DNA of 13,961 bases from Streptococcus oralis (GCA_937930605.1 CALHBZ010000016.1:1-13961), one strand, 5' to 3'. Numbered from the stretch's first letter, positions 1-10,510 are shown. The notes: generated from the letters alone by a model not told the origin. Numbers and translations are program-made.

Positions 1-1405
1 CTGCGTAGAAGATAGGAAGGGGAACTCCCCAGGCACGTTGACGAGAGATAACCCAATCGCCACGGTCACGAATCATGTTGTAAAGACGGACTTTACCCCA
101 TTCTGAATGGAACTTCACTTTTTCAATTTCGTCCAAGATTTCTTGGCGGAATTTTGATACAGAGGCAAACCACTGCGGAACTGCACGCCAGATGATTGGT
201 TTCTTGGTCCGCCAGTCAAATGGATATGAGTGAGAGATTTCTTCTTGAGCAAGGAGAAGATCGCCCAGTTTTTCGATAACGGTTGGTACAACCTTGTCGT
301 AGAATTGACCTTCAAACTCAACACCTGCATTTGCCATCATAATTCCGCGTTCATTAACCGTCACAGCAACTTCAAGACCGTTGGCAACACCGACATTGTA
401 GTCGTCCTCACCAAAACCAGGGGCTGTATGGACGATACCAGTACCTGAGTCAGTCGTAACGTGGTCACCAAGGATTACCAGCTCATCTATAGCTGTATCC
501 CACGGGTGCTTTGTCACAATGTGGTTCAATTCTTGTCCACGGTAAGTCGCCAAGACTTGAACATCAGCCCAGCCAAATTTCTCAGACAAACTAGTCAACA
601 ATTCTGCAGCAACTACAAACTTACGAGCTTCACCAGCAGGTTGTACCAATACATAATCAATATCCGCTCCAACTGTCAAACCACGAGAAGCAGTGATGGT
701 GAATGGAGTTGTTGTCCAAACAACGATGTAAGTATCAGTATCTAGGACATCTTTTCCATCTTTGACACGGTTAGCATAGTAAAGGGAAGTTGAAATCAAG
801 TCATGGTATTCAATTTCCGCTTCTGCAAGGGCTGACTCAGAAGACCATGACCAGTAAACTGGCTTGGCACCACGATAGATATAGCCTTTTTTAGCCATTT
901 CACCGAAGACACGGATTTGGGCTGCTTCATAGTCTGGAGTCAAGGTTACATAAGGATTTTCCCAGTCCCCAGAAACACCCAAACGTTTGAAGTCATTCCG
1001 TTGTTTATCTACTTGAGAAAGAGCGTATTCACGGCAGAGTTTCAAGTACTCAACCAAGTCCATTTCTTTACGTTTGACACCTTGTTTTGCCAAGACTTGC
1101 TCGATTGGCAGACCATGTGTATCCCAACCTGGAATATAAGGAGCGTAAAATCCAGACATAGACTTAGAACGAACAATGATATCTTTGGAAATCTTGTTCA
1201 TGGCATGTCCTACGTGGATGTTCCCGTTAGCGTATGGAGGGCCATCATGAAGCGTGAAATGCGGTTTTCCTTCATTTAATTCTTGACGACGTTGGTAAAG
1301 TTTTGCTTCTTCCCATTCTTTTTGCCAAATTGGCTCTTTGGTTGGAAGACCAGCACGCATTGGAAAGTCTGTTTTTCCAAGATTAAGGGTATCTTTGAGT
1401 TTCAT
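1..1405 (-). CDS. ileS: Isoleucyl-tRNA synthetase, N-terminal 468 codons (cut by window edge)
   Basis: Charges tRNA-Ile with isoleucine in the cytoplasm. I translated the open frame by hand from ATG 1403-1405; it runs off the window start without a stop, so about half of a protein usually near 930 residues is present. Class I landmarks are seen in order: [15 protein letters not shown] (residues 53-67, the HIGH motif as HVGH), [10 protein letters not shown], the threonine-rich editing-domain (CP1) segment WTTTPFT near residues 230-236, and [13 protein letters not shown] just before the edge. The second catalytic signature (KMSKS) and the anticodon-binding domain would lie outside. A strong Shine-Dalgarno AAGGAG precedes the start. 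It sits alone behind a T-box leader, so expression should follow uncharged tRNA-Ile. The identification is secure. Confidence 0.97.
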   Translation of the reverse strand, partial: MKLKDTLNLGKTDFPMRAGLPTKEPIWQKEWEEAKLYQRRQELNEGKPHFTLHDGPPYANGNIHVGHAMNKISKDIIVRSKSMSGFYAPYIPGWDTHGLPIEQVLAKQGVKRKEMDLVEYLKLCREYALSQVDKQRNDFKRLGVSGDWENPYVTLTPDYEAAQIRVFGEMAKKGYIYRGAKPVYWSWSSESALAEAEIEYHDLISTSLYYANRVKDGKDVLDTDTYIVVWTTTPFTITASRGLTVGADIDYVLVQPAGEARKFVVAAELLTSLSEKFGWADVQVLATYRGQELNHIVTKHPWDTAIDELVILGDHVTTDSGTGIVHTAPGFGEDDYNVGVANGLEVAVTVNERGIMMANAGVEFEGQFYDKVVPTVIEKLGDLLLAQEEISHSYPFDWRTKKPIIWRAVPQWFASVSKFRQEILDEIEKVKFHSEWGKVRLYNMIRDRGDWVISRQRAWGVPLPIFYA

Positions 1406-1433
1406 TATATCTCCTTTATTATATAGACAAATT

Positions 1434-1470
1434 AAAAACCACGACTCGCAAAAAGGACGAAAATCGTGGT
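1434..1470 (-). terminator. T-box intrinsic terminator before ileS
   Basis: ACCACGA (1464-1470) pairs with TCGTGGT (1438-1444), followed by a U-tract over the A-run at 1434-1438. The 5' arm of this stem is shared with the T-box antiterminator core, so the two structures exclude each other. It would also stop transcripts arriving from divIVA. Confidence 0.9.
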
Positions 1471-1648
1471 ACCACCTTTGTTCGAAAAAAGACAGCGTCT
1501 CTTTTCCTCTTTTCCCGTAACGTGGGGAACGTCCAGTCTTACTGCTTTCAGACTGGATTGCTTGAGAGGATAATCTAACCACTAGGGATTGCAGGACTCT
1601 CACCATCTCCCGCTCGCTGAAAATATAGTTGGTTAGATCTTGTTCTCA
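1434..1648 (-). promoter_or_regulatory. Isoleucine T-box leader of ileS
   Basis: A riboswitch that senses uncharged tRNA-Ile and controls read-through into ileS. Seen on the minus strand: a Stem I whose lower helix is TGAGA (1644-1648) with TCTCA (1564-1568) and whose upper helix is ATCTAACCA with TGGTTAGAT (ending at 1572-1574). The internal loop between them carries ATC at 1569-1571, an isoleucine specifier codon. Downstream are a CCAGTCT/AGACTGG hairpin (1533-1556), a TTCCC/GGGAA hairpin (1512-1529), and the T-box core AAGGTGGTACCACGA (1464-1478), which holds the tRNA-end-binding bases and the antiterminator arm. No good promoter was found between divIVA and the leader, so initiation may lie inside divIVA or transcription may continue from the division operon. 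Confidence 0.95.
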
Positions 1649-1658
1649 CATTTTAAAC

Positions 1659-2465
1659 TTATAAAATCGAAATAGATTCTTTTTTTGATTTTTTTTCTTT
1701 AGAATTTGACTTGGCTTCAACAATTGCCTCTATAGAGTCTTCTATAGAAGATGTGCTAACATCCACATCTTCTTTTTGTTCTTCCTCTAATTCAGCCATT
1801 TCTTTACTGCTCGCCTCAATACGTGCCTGCAATTCCGCCATTTCCTCAGGAGAAAATTGACGTGTCACATCAATTGGGTCTTCTTCAGGTTGAGAAGGAA
1901 GCTTTTCGCCTAAAACTTCGCTCACAACTTCTTTGAAAGCTTCATCACTTGTTTGAAGGTAAGTTGCCGTAGGCTTCAAAATATCTTCCCAATCCGGTGA
2001 TTCAACAATTGCCAACTGACTTTCAATTGTTGATTTGAGACGTTGATGGAAGACACGACTCTTGTTTTTCAATTCTTCTGTCTCTACAGCTACTTTTTTA
2101 GCATTATCTGCTGCTTGGCGTAAAATTTCATTAGCTCTATACTTAGCCTCATCTAAAAGACGCTCTGCATCTTGTTCAGCTTGTTTAATAATATTATTTG
2201 AACGTTCCTGAGCTGCCTGTTTCACCCTTTCAGCTGTATCTTGAGCAATCAAAACAGATTGACTCAAAGAATTTTTCATCTCATCAAAGTAAGATAAGCG
2301 TTCTTCTAAACTTTTAATCTGTCTTTCCTTATCATGATTGCTACGAACTAACTCCTCATAATCACGTACAACAATATCAAGGAATTCATTAACTTCTTCT
2401 GGATCTAAACCTCTAAATTTTGTACCAAAGGTTTTATCTTTAATTTCTAACGATGTAATTGGCAT
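1659..2465 (-). CDS. divIVA: DivIVA cell division / septum site protein
   Basis: Coiled-coil scaffold that gathers at negatively curved membrane at septum and poles and organises late division. The frame encodes 268 residues from the chosen ATG. The N-terminal crossover region MPITSLEIKDKTFGTKFRG carries Phe17-Arg18, the same positions used for membrane insertion in Bacillus subtilis DivIVA. It is followed by DPEEVNEFLDIVVRDYEEL and a long heptad-rich region (about 25-170). The C-terminal third is acidic, then ends in a Ser/Lys-rich tail. A GTG four codons upstream is in frame, but GAGGA at 2471-2475 is ideally spaced for the ATG and the protein family begins MPITSLEI. The reading frame starts just after the ylmH stop, as last gene of the division operon; the ileS T-box follows. 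Confidence 0.96.
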   Translation of the reverse strand: MPITSLEIKDKTFGTKFRGLDPEEVNEFLDIVVRDYEELVRSNHDKERQIKSLEERLSYFDEMKNSLSQSVLIAQDTAERVKQAAQERSNNIIKQAEQDAERLLDEAKYRANEILRQAADNAKKVAVETEELKNKSRVFHQRLKSTIESQLAIVESPDWEDILKPTATYLQTSDEAFKEVVSEVLGEKLPSQPEEDPIDVTRQFSPEEMAELQARIEASSKEMAELEEEQKEDVDVSTSSIEDSIEAIVEAKSNSKEKKSKKESISIL

Positions 2466-2470
2466 ACTGT

Positions 2471-2475
2471 TCCTC
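2471..2475 (-). promoter_or_regulatory. Ribosome binding site that sets the divIVA start
   Basis: GAGGA on the minus strand lies 5 bases before ATG 2463-2465 and overlaps the ylmH stop codon. It favours this ATG over the in-frame GTG at 2475-2477, which it partly covers. Confidence 0.75.
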
Positions 2476-3265
2476 ACTTACTTAATAATATTTGGATAGT
2501 CAGTTTAATCTTATCCCTTTTTGTCTGGCCATTATTCTTGATAACTTTCAGACGACCAAACTTTCTCACACTGATCAAATCCCCAACTGCAACCTGATAA
2601 TCACTTTTTTCAACCAGATGATAGTTTACCTGGACAGATTTTTTTTCTATCAGTTGACTGGCCTGATTTCTAGATAATTTCAAGGCACTTGATAAGAGAG
2701 CATCCAGTCGAAAGCTTGAAATCAGAATCTCTTGTTCTTTATAATTGATTTCAGAATTTATTCTATCGATGAGAGGACTCTCCTCCAGCGATACAGGAAG
2801 TCTGCCAATCTTTTTTATCCCATCCTGAAAAAGGGGAATAAAGTCACGATTGACAAAAATCTGTGCTCTCTTTTCATCTACCAAGATATCACCAAAAAGT
2901 TTACGATCAATTCCCAGTCTATTGATAATTGTTCCCAAAATCTTTGCGTGAGACAACTGTTCAAACTTACTCGGATAAGAAATAGTTAATAAGGCTATCT
3001 CAAAATCTGCTATCTCAGGTTTAAAATAGTCTGGATACAAGAGGACACGAACATATTCTGTTTGGACAAATTGTCCACTACTCATACAATTTAAACTATA
3101 TGTTCCAGTCAAAACATGAAGCATCCACTCCTGATGCGGATTAATAAAGGGAGTGAGAAAAGGAGCATAAGTATCTTCCACTCTCTTGATCCACTCCAAC
3201 CCCTTATCAATAAAGGGAATATCGTCCTGTGAAAAATGCTGATAAAAAACTCGGTCTTCTGTCAT
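2474..3265 (-). CDS. ylmH: YlmH, S4-domain RNA-binding protein
   Basis: Predicted cytoplasmic RNA-binding protein conserved in the Gram-positive division cluster; B. subtilis and streptococcal YlmH have been linked to ribosome-associated quality control, which I give as family knowledge. The protein is 263 residues. Residues 1-180 form the YlmH-type N-terminal region (early segment KGLEWIKRVEDTYAPFLTPFI), and residues about 184-245 form an S4 domain (RLDALLSSALKLSRNQASQLI, then V-N-Y and V-G-D-L-I-S-V-R-K-F-G-R). The ATG is chosen because family members begin near here and it overlaps the ylmG stop as ATGA. No convincing Shine-Dalgarno precedes it, so translation is probably coupled to ylmG. 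The open frame extends 21 codons further up, but that stretch is ylmG coding sequence in another frame. Confidence 0.93.
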   Translation of the reverse strand: MTEDRVFYQHFSQDDIPFIDKGLEWIKRVEDTYAPFLTPFINPHQEWMLHVLTGTYSLNCMSSGQFVQTEYVRVLLYPDYFKPEIADFEIALLTISYPSKFEQLSHAKILGTIINRLGIDRKLFGDILVDEKRAQIFVNRDFIPLFQDGIKKIGRLPVSLEESPLIDRINSEINYKEQEILISSFRLDALLSSALKLSRNQASQLIEKKSVQVNYHLVEKSDYQVAVGDLISVRKFGRLKVIKNNGQTKRDKIKLTIQILLSK

Positions 3266-3522
3266 AGAAAAAATACTAACCGTGTTAGGATAGTTCCTAT
3301 AAATTGAATCAGAACAAGAGCCACCCATACAGTAAAATCAAGGCCACCAAATTGTAAATTTAATTTACGAAGTGGCTCAATAACTGGACGAACAAGGCTA
3401 ATGATTAAACGACCTAGGGAACTATCGTAGGCGTTGGGAAACCAAGAAAGTAAAGCAAAAGCTAATAGAATGAAGGAATAGATATTCACAGCATTCTGGA
3501 TTAAGCGGATTAAAAAAATCAT
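3262..3522 (-). CDS. ylmG: YlmG/YggT family small membrane protein
   Basis: An 86-residue integral membrane protein of the YggT family, found next to sepF in Firmicutes and cyanobacteria; its exact role in bacteria is unsettled, though it is tied to division and envelope functions. Two hydrophobic segments are visible (about residues 2-27 and 62-84), separated by a loop with the family signature RPVIEPLRKL at 45-54. Its start shares one base with the sepF stop (TAATG) and its stop overlaps the ylmH start (ATGA), so the three genes are tightly coupled. The length is normal for the family. Confidence 0.92.
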   Translation of the reverse strand: MIFLIRLIQNAVNIYSFILLAFALLSWFPNAYDSSLGRLIISLVRPVIEPLRKLNLQFGGLDFTVWVALVLIQFIGTILTRLVFFL

Positions 3523-4055
3523 TATCTTGCTCTATTTCGCTTGATATCAAAACCAAATTCAGCATTTTGAGAATCATCTGGCAATTTAATATCTTCGATA
3601 TTTACGACGACATTGACAGGTGTCAACAAATACATCGTACTCGCAACCTTTTTCATATTACCCGCTAAAACGTGACGGGCACCGTCAAGGTAGTCTAAGC
3701 AACGACGTGCTTGAACTTCTGTCATATACTGAAAATCAATCAAAATGCTTTCATTTCCAGTCAATAAGTCTACAATGACTGTTGCATCCTCATACTTTCT
3801 AGGATAACGAACATCAATGATTACTTTTCCGTCTTTACGGTGATTTTGCATGGCTAGTTCCTTTTGGCGTTCATGCAAGCGAGTGATATTGGCATCTTTT
3901 GATGTGCTTGCTTGGGGTTGTACTGGCAATTCCTTGGAAGTTGAAATTGGTGAAGCAACTACTTCCTCTTGTTGAGATTCATAGTAAGGTGTTGTTTCTT
4001 CTCCATCTTCTGTAAAATAATCTATAAATTTATCAAATTTATCTTTTAAAGACAT
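3522..4055 (-). CDS. sepF: SepF, Z-ring membrane anchor
   Basis: Cytoplasmic protein that binds the FtsZ tail, tethers FtsZ to the membrane and bundles filaments. It has 177 residues, close to the pneumococcal length. Residues 1-14 ([14 protein letters not shown]) form an amphipathic membrane-targeting helix. Residues 15-75 are an acidic to Gln/Ser-rich linker, and residues 77-155 are the SepF core ([47 protein letters not shown]). AGGAG lies about 7 bases before the ATG. The gene begins 9 bases after the ylmE stop. FtsA, another FtsZ membrane tether, is encoded in the same operon, so both anchors are probably co-transcribed with ftsZ. Confidence 0.96.
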   Translation of the reverse strand: MSLKDKFDKFIDYFTEDGEETTPYYESQQEEVVASPISTSKELPVQPQASTSKDANITRLHERQKELAMQNHRKDGKVIIDVRYPRKYEDATVIVDLLTGNESILIDFQYMTEVQARRCLDYLDGARHVLAGNMKKVASTMYLLTPVNVVVNIEDIKLPDDSQNAEFGFDIKRNRAR

Positions 4056-4064
4056 GAGTCTCTC

Positions 4065-4736
4065 CTATTTAAAAAAAGCTGTACCAATTCGAACAAAAGT
4101 CGAGCCGAACTGAATCGCCTCTTCATAATCGCGACTCATTCCCATACTCAACTCTGTCATAGGCATGTTGGGGATTTGTTTTTCTCTAATTTCTGCTTGC
4201 AGTTCTTGCGTTTTTTTGAAAATCGTTCTCAATTCATCAGTATCTGCCTCGAAAGGAGCCATTGTCATTAGACCAACATATTCAATTTGATCTAACTGAG
4301 CTAAGTCAGCCAACTGCTCCAGCAAGGCTTCTTTGGAAAAACCGTGTTTGGATTCCTCACCAGAAATATTGACCTGTAGGAAACACTTGATAACATGATC
4401 CGTTCTTTTTTGAATTTCCTGAGCAAGCTTTAGAGAATCTAGAGCATGGAAATAGTCAACAAAAGAGATGACATCCTTCACCTTACGTCTCTGGAGCGTT
4501 CCGATCAAATGCCAGGTAACAGGTCGATCTTTCAGAGCCTGATATTTTTCTAAAAATTTATCAACACGATTTTCACCAATATGATGAACACCAAGCGGAA
4601 GCAATGCTTCCGCCGTTTCTACATCTACATATTTTGTTACAGCAATCACTGAAACTGAATCCAAATCACGATTTGCTTTTTGACTAGCCTCCGCAATCTG
4701 CTGAAAAATTAATTCCGTATTGTTTTTTAAATTCAT
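4065..4736 (-). CDS. ylmE: YggS/YlmE family pyridoxal phosphate protein
   Basis: Cytoplasmic PLP-binding protein of the YggS/PROSC family, which keeps vitamin B6 and amino-acid pools balanced and has no confirmed enzyme reaction. The protein is 223 residues, normal for a family made of a single TIM-barrel domain. SVIAVTKYV holds the PLP lysine at Lys35. HHIGENRVDKF, WHLIGTLQRRKVK, CFLQVNISGEESKHGF, GLMTMAPF and the phosphate-binding LSMGMSRDYEEAI then STFVRIGTAFF near the C-terminus are all typical. The start lies 3 bases after the ftsZ stop, and the upstream sequence (ftsZ's last codons) has no Shine-Dalgarno, so translation probably depends on ribosomes finishing ftsZ. Confidence 0.95.
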   Translation of the reverse strand: MNLKNNTELIFQQIAEASQKANRDLDSVSVIAVTKYVDVETAEALLPLGVHHIGENRVDKFLEKYQALKDRPVTWHLIGTLQRRKVKDVISFVDYFHALDSLKLAQEIQKRTDHVIKCFLQVNISGEESKHGFSKEALLEQLADLAQLDQIEYVGLMTMAPFEADTDELRTIFKKTQELQAEIREKQIPNMPMTELSMGMSRDYEEAIQFGSTFVRIGTAFFK

Positions 4737-4739
4737 TTT

Positions 4740-7389
<2,650 letters not shown>

Positions 7390-7467
7390 TACATCGCGTC
7401 CTCTCTGTCTTCCAAGTTTCTCACTTCTATTTTAATAACTATGTTTGGGCATAGCTATTCACAGAAT

Positions 7468-7476
7468 ATTATAACA
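7468..7476 (-). promoter_or_regulatory. Extended -10 promoter of the ftsA-ftsZ operon
   Basis: On the minus strand TGTTATAAT is a perfect extended -10 element (TGnTATAAT). The region 16-18 bases upstream has no good -35, as is common for extended -10 promoters. The start point would fall near 7461, giving a leader of roughly 70 bases before ftsA. It is inferred from sequence only. Confidence 0.7.
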
Positions 7477-7516
7477 CAAAAAATCCAATCGTGCTTAGTT
7501 TTTCATAAATTTCCTC

Positions 7517-7538
7517 AAGGTTTTTTGTAAAAATCCTT
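7517..7538. repeat. Inverted repeat in the spacer upstream of the ftsA promoter
   Basis: AAGG and CCTT flank a T-run and an A-run, giving a dyad of about nine pairs with one mismatch and a two-base centre. It lies some 40 bases upstream of the ftsA -10 element. It is too tight and AT-rich to be a convincing terminator; it could be a protein site or curved DNA. The rest of the 7390-7605 spacer shows only the ftsA promoter and ribosome binding site. Confidence 0.3.
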
Positions 7539-7605
7539 TTTACTATTTTCCTAGAATTCACTTCTCGACCTTACTATTAACAAGAGAGTGATTCTCTGTA
7601 GTTGA

Positions 7606-7639
7606 TTAAAAAAGAGAAGGCCTTCTTAAGCTTTCTCTT
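7606..7639 (-). terminator. Intrinsic terminator of the TIGR02206 membrane gene
   Basis: AAGAGAA (7633-7639) pairs with TTCTCTT (7612-7618), with a smaller GGCC-centred fold inside, and is followed by a run of U (A-run 7608-7613). The 5' arm lies in the last codons of the membrane gene. It separates that gene from the ftsA operon. Confidence 0.75.
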
Positions 7640-8330
7640 GAATCATTTTTTCTGCTCTTTGTTGCAAAAAGACCTCCACTACTTTTGCAGTCAAGCTGAT
7701 AGCTGCTACCAACACACTGGACACGATGATGTAATTCGCCAATAGTCCATGATTCCCCACTAGTGGTGGTTTCGTTAAAAATCCATAATCTCCACCTACA
7801 ACCAAGTTGACAACACCTATCAAGGCATTTAGAGAAAATGTAATCACTGTCACATTTTTCAAATTGAGCAGGGAAGCTTCATAATTCTTAAACAAGTATA
7901 GGAGTGCATTCCCCAAAAGAGCAGCATGTCCGATAATGAAGGACAAAATGGTCACGTGTGGAAATGAGTAGGGATCAAAGAGTGGGTAAGCCAGTGCTGC
8001 TGTTGCTCCAAAAGTTCCTAAAAGGGCAAAGTACTGTTTGTACTTGGATGTCCCTGGAATCAAGAGCATAACAAACATGGCGATACGGCAATGATAGAAG
8101 GGCAAACTTTCTGACAGAGGCATGTGATTCCCCCAATACCAGCTATACAGAACAATCAGTTGAACAGACTGAAGAATCTGAATAAAACGCTGGTAAGCCA
8201 CTTTATCGCGAAAACGATAAGAAGCATAGAAAGTAAGTGCCAATAAACATAACAAACCAATGTACCAGTGAAGTTCAAACTGGGGCGGTTCTGATATCTG
8301 TGTGGTAAATAATTGTTCCCACAAATTCAT
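7626..8330 (-). CDS. TIGR02206 (YwaF-type) integral membrane protein
   Basis: A 234-residue membrane protein matching, by recalled motifs, the TIGR02206/YwaF family, whose function is unknown. About seven hydrophobic helices are visible (roughly 22-40, 50-68, 79-92, 98-116, 125-147, 160-180 and 197-220). Family-type polar motifs lie among them: SLPFYHCRIAMF (75-86, with His80 and Cys81), PLFDPYSFPH (116-125), GHAALLGN (134-141) and DYGFLTKPP (181-189). GAGGA sits about 7 bases before the ATG. The gene has its own promoter (8454-8462) and terminator, so it is a single-gene unit between the wall-precursor and division clusters. No function is claimed. Confidence 0.88.
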   Translation of the reverse strand: MNLWEQLFTTQISEPPQFELHWYIGLLCLLALTFYASYRFRDKVAYQRFIQILQSVQLIVLYSWYWGNHMPLSESLPFYHCRIAMFVMLLIPGTSKYKQYFALLGTFGATAALAYPLFDPYSFPHVTILSFIIGHAALLGNALLYLFKNYEASLLNLKNVTVITFSLNALIGVVNLVVGGDYGFLTKPPLVGNHGLLANYIIVSSVLVAAISLTAKVVEVFLQQRAEKMIQEKA

Positions 8331-8408
8331 ATTCTATTCCTCGTTCATCTAGCTAGAGGCGGTAAAAAATTCACTTTCTCCAGCTTTTAAATTTTTTGAA
8401 AAAACTTG

Positions 8409-8429
8409 ATTCTATACTAAGCATAGAAT
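8409..8429. repeat. 21-base dyad in the leader of the membrane gene
   Basis: ATTCTAT and ATAGAAT are arms of a seven-pair inverted repeat around a 7-base centre. On the minus strand a run of six U follows four bases later (A-run 8399-8404). It lies about 20 bases downstream of the predicted start point. It could be a weak terminator for the murF-nudix transcript, an attenuator for the membrane gene, or an operator. The AT-rich stem makes a terminator role uncertain. Confidence 0.45.
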
Positions 8430-8453
8430 ACTTGCGTCTTAAATTTGCAATCT

Positions 8454-8462
8454 ATTATATCA
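8454..8462 (-). promoter_or_regulatory. Extended -10 promoter of the TIGR02206 gene
   Basis: TGATATAAT on the minus strand is a perfect extended -10 (TGnTATAAT); the -35 region is poor. The predicted start near 8447 gives a leader of about 117 bases, unusually long, containing the dyad at 8409-8429. Confidence 0.65.
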
Positions 8463-8526
8463 TTTGTACCGCAGAAATGCACTTTACAGACACCCTTTTT
8501 TGATTTGCCAACTTCTCTAGCACAAA

Positions 8527-9138
8527 CTAATCGACATATTGCTCTCTTTGTCCCCGATAAACCTGCCAAAGAATCTCCATCTGCTCCTTGGTGATGCGTT
8601 TTTCAGATAAGACTGGCAATTGGTCAATGGCAAAAAATTGAAGTTCAGAAATCTCTTGATTCTCTTGAAATTGTCCATCAAGAAGCTTACATTCAAAGAC
8701 AAACTTTGCATATTGTTTGCTCTGTAGTTGGAAACGATTGGTATCAAAAACTGCAAGTAACCTTTCAGCTTTTGCTGTAAAGCCGGTTTCTTCTTCAATT
8801 TCCTTGAGAATATTCTCGGTTGGAGAATAGCCAACTTCACCAAAACCACCTGGCAAAGCCCAACTATCCTCTCCTTTTCCTCTAACTAAACAGACTTTTT
8901 CATCCTCAACAATCCAAGCACGGACGTCCATCAGAGGAGTTGCATAAGCGGAAGTTGGTTTCATGACTTCTGCCACTTCTTCTGCATCGAGGTCTGATAC
9001 CTGATTCAACATTTCAGATAACAGACTTCGCAAGTCCTCGTAGCGCTCACGGTCGAAAGGATCTTTTGTAAAGGTTAATCCAATATCCGTAATGGCTAGC
9101 ATTCTTTGCAGATACTTGGTAAAATCACTTGCATTCAT
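8527..9138 (-). CDS. Nudix hydrolase with Nudix_N domain
   Basis: Predicted cytoplasmic pyrophosphohydrolase acting on a nucleoside diphosphate linked to another group (ADP-ribose- or CDP-alcohol-like substrates in related proteins); the real substrate cannot be told from sequence. The protein is 203 residues. The N-terminal helical part (about 1-60, YLQRMLAITDIGLTFTKDPFDRERY in pattern) resembles the PF12535 extension. The Nudix box runs from Gly98 to Phe120 (GFGEVGYSPTENILKEIEEE, then TGF). It has Tyr104 and Lys112 where the general box has Glu and Arg; Glu113, Glu116 and Glu117 are kept. This variant is, from memory, common in this subfamily, so the enzyme is probably active. It overlaps the murF end by 14 bases and has no strong ribosome binding site, suggesting coupling. 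Confidence 0.9.
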   Translation of the reverse strand: MNASDFTKYLQRMLAITDIGLTFTKDPFDRERYEDLRSLLSEMLNQVSDLDAEEVAEVMKPTSAYATPLMDVRAWIVEDEKVCLVRGKGEDSWALPGGFGEVGYSPTENILKEIEEETGFTAKAERLLAVFDTNRFQLQSKQYAKFVFECKLLDGQFQENQEISELQFFAIDQLPVLSEKRITKEQMEILWQVYRGQREQYVD

Positions 9139-10498
9139 TTTCTAAACTTTCTACCAACTTGGCTAGATTCATGGAGTTAGAGCCTTTAAGCAAAATTTGG
9201 TCATTGGCTCCAAGGCTTTCCTTAACCTGCTTGACTAGGTCTTCAAATTGGTCCTCGTCAGCTGTTTTCTTGAAGTAGAAAACGTGACCGATTGGGAACA
9301 TTTGACTAGCAAGTTGGCTTAATTCGGCAATGTCTTCTCCATAGAAAATAACGGTATCCAGCACATCTGGCGATAGGCTCAAAATCATCTGGTTATGGAG
9401 CTGAACAGACTGGTCACCAAGTTCCTTCATGTCTGCCAAGACAGCGATTTTCTTGCCTCCTTCGTTGGCTGGAATGGCAGAGAATGTCTCCAAAATCAGC
9501 TTCATAGCAGTTGGATTGGCATTGTATACGTCAGACAGAATATCTGCTCCATTGGCTGCCTTCTTCCACTCAGTACGATTGCGGGTCAATTCTAGGTTCT
9601 GAAAGGCCTGACGAATTTGCTCCTCTGAAACTCCTTCTTGTAGAGCCACATAAGCAGCAATCATAGCATTGGTGGCATTGTACTTACCTGTCACTGGCAA
9701 ATCGAGGGCTTGTTCCAAAAAATTCGCCTTAAAGGTCAGACTATCCTTGCGCTCAATCAAGTCTGTGACTTCTAACTCAGCTCCTTGCCCAAAACGGATC
9801 ACTTTTTTATCTGTAGGCAAGTAGTCCTCTACAATCGGGTCAGCTGGTGCCAAAAGCAAAGAACCTGGTGCCATACCATCAGCAATTTGCATTTTTCCTT
9901 TAGCAATCTCCGAACGGTCTTTGAAAAAGGCCAAATGAGCCTCTCCAACCAAGGTCACGATGGCTGTTTTTGGATGAGCCAATTCAGACAAGAGATGAAT
10001 ATCTCCCAAGTGATCCTGCCCCATCTCCAAGACCAACTTTTCTGTCCCTTCAGGCATGTGGAGAACTGTGTAGGGAAGGCCAATCTCGTTATTGTAATTG
10101 CCCTGAGTTTTGTAGGTCTTGTAGGTTGTTGACAGTAAATGCGCCAACATATCCTTGGTCGTCGTCTTGCCATTTGAACCCGTAACGGCAAAGACATCAA
10201 CAGCCGTTTTCTCAAGATAGTAGGCTGCGAGGGCTTGAAAGGCAGTCAACACGTCGTCTACTAGAATGTAGGGATGATTTGCAACCTCTTTCTCAGACAA
10301 GGTTACTGCTGCACCATTTTCAAAAGCTGTTTCGATAAAGTCATGACCATCGCGCGCACCTTTGAGTGGCACAAACAAATCTCCCGTCCCAATCAAACGA
10401 CTATCAAACTCGGCCTTTTCTAACTTGGTATCCTCAAAAATGCTGATATCATTTTTAGCTCCGACAACTTGAGCCACTTCATAGATTGTTAATTTCAT
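9125..10498 (-). CDS. murF: MurF, UDP-MurNAc-tripeptide-D-Ala-D-Ala ligase
   Basis: ATP-dependent cytoplasmic ligase that adds the D-Ala-D-Ala dipeptide made by Ddl to UDP-MurNAc-tripeptide, completing the soluble wall precursor. The protein is 457 residues, normal for the family. Residues 1-100 are the UDP-binding N-terminal domain (FDSRLIGTGDLFVPLKG, GHDFIETAF). The P-loop AVTGSNGKTTTKDM spans 104-117. Central-domain motifs GNYNNEIGLPYTVL and VLEMGQDHLGDI, then the C-terminal domain with DVYNANPTAMK, follow. AAAGGAG lies 5 bases before ATG 10496-10498. The gene stands directly behind a promoter and terminator-like hairpin at the end of ddl, so its expression may be attenuated. Confidence 0.97.
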   Translation of the reverse strand: MKLTIYEVAQVVGAKNDISIFEDTKLEKAEFDSRLIGTGDLFVPLKGARDGHDFIETAFENGAAVTLSEKEVANHPYILVDDVLTAFQALAAYYLEKTAVDVFAVTGSNGKTTTKDMLAHLLSTTYKTYKTQGNYNNEIGLPYTVLHMPEGTEKLVLEMGQDHLGDIHLLSELAHPKTAIVTLVGEAHLAFFKDRSEIAKGKMQIADGMAPGSLLLAPADPIVEDYLPTDKKVIRFGQGAELEVTDLIERKDSLTFKANFLEQALDLPVTGKYNATNAMIAAYVALQEGVSEEQIRQAFQNLELTRNRTEWKKAANGADILSDVYNANPTAMKLILETFSAIPANEGGKKIAVLADMKELGDQSVQLHNQMILSLSPDVLDTVIFYGEDIAELSQLASQMFPIGHVFYFKKTADEDQFEDLVKQVKESLGANDQILLKGSNSMNLAKLVESLENECK

Positions 10499-10510
10499 TT
10501 CTACTCCTTT

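Noticed and set aside
3266..3328. N-terminal extension of YlmH by 21 residues
   Set aside because: The extension is ylmG coding sequence in another frame; family members start at MTE-, matching the ATGA overlap.
7494..7520. Three-codon open frame (ATG AAA AAC TAA) with a GAGGA site upstream of ftsA
   Set aside because: It lies upstream of the predicted ftsA start point and is expected by chance in AT-rich DNA.
8755..8845. Broken Nudix box (Tyr and Lys at usual Glu and Arg)
   Set aside because: The metal-binding glutamates are intact and, from memory, GYSP-type boxes with KE are usual in the Nudix_N subfamily, so no loss of function is claimed.
8517..8849. Minus-strand 110-codon frame overlapping the nudix gene
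   Set aside because: Out-of-frame reading of a gene with a clear Nudix box; basic, low-complexity product.
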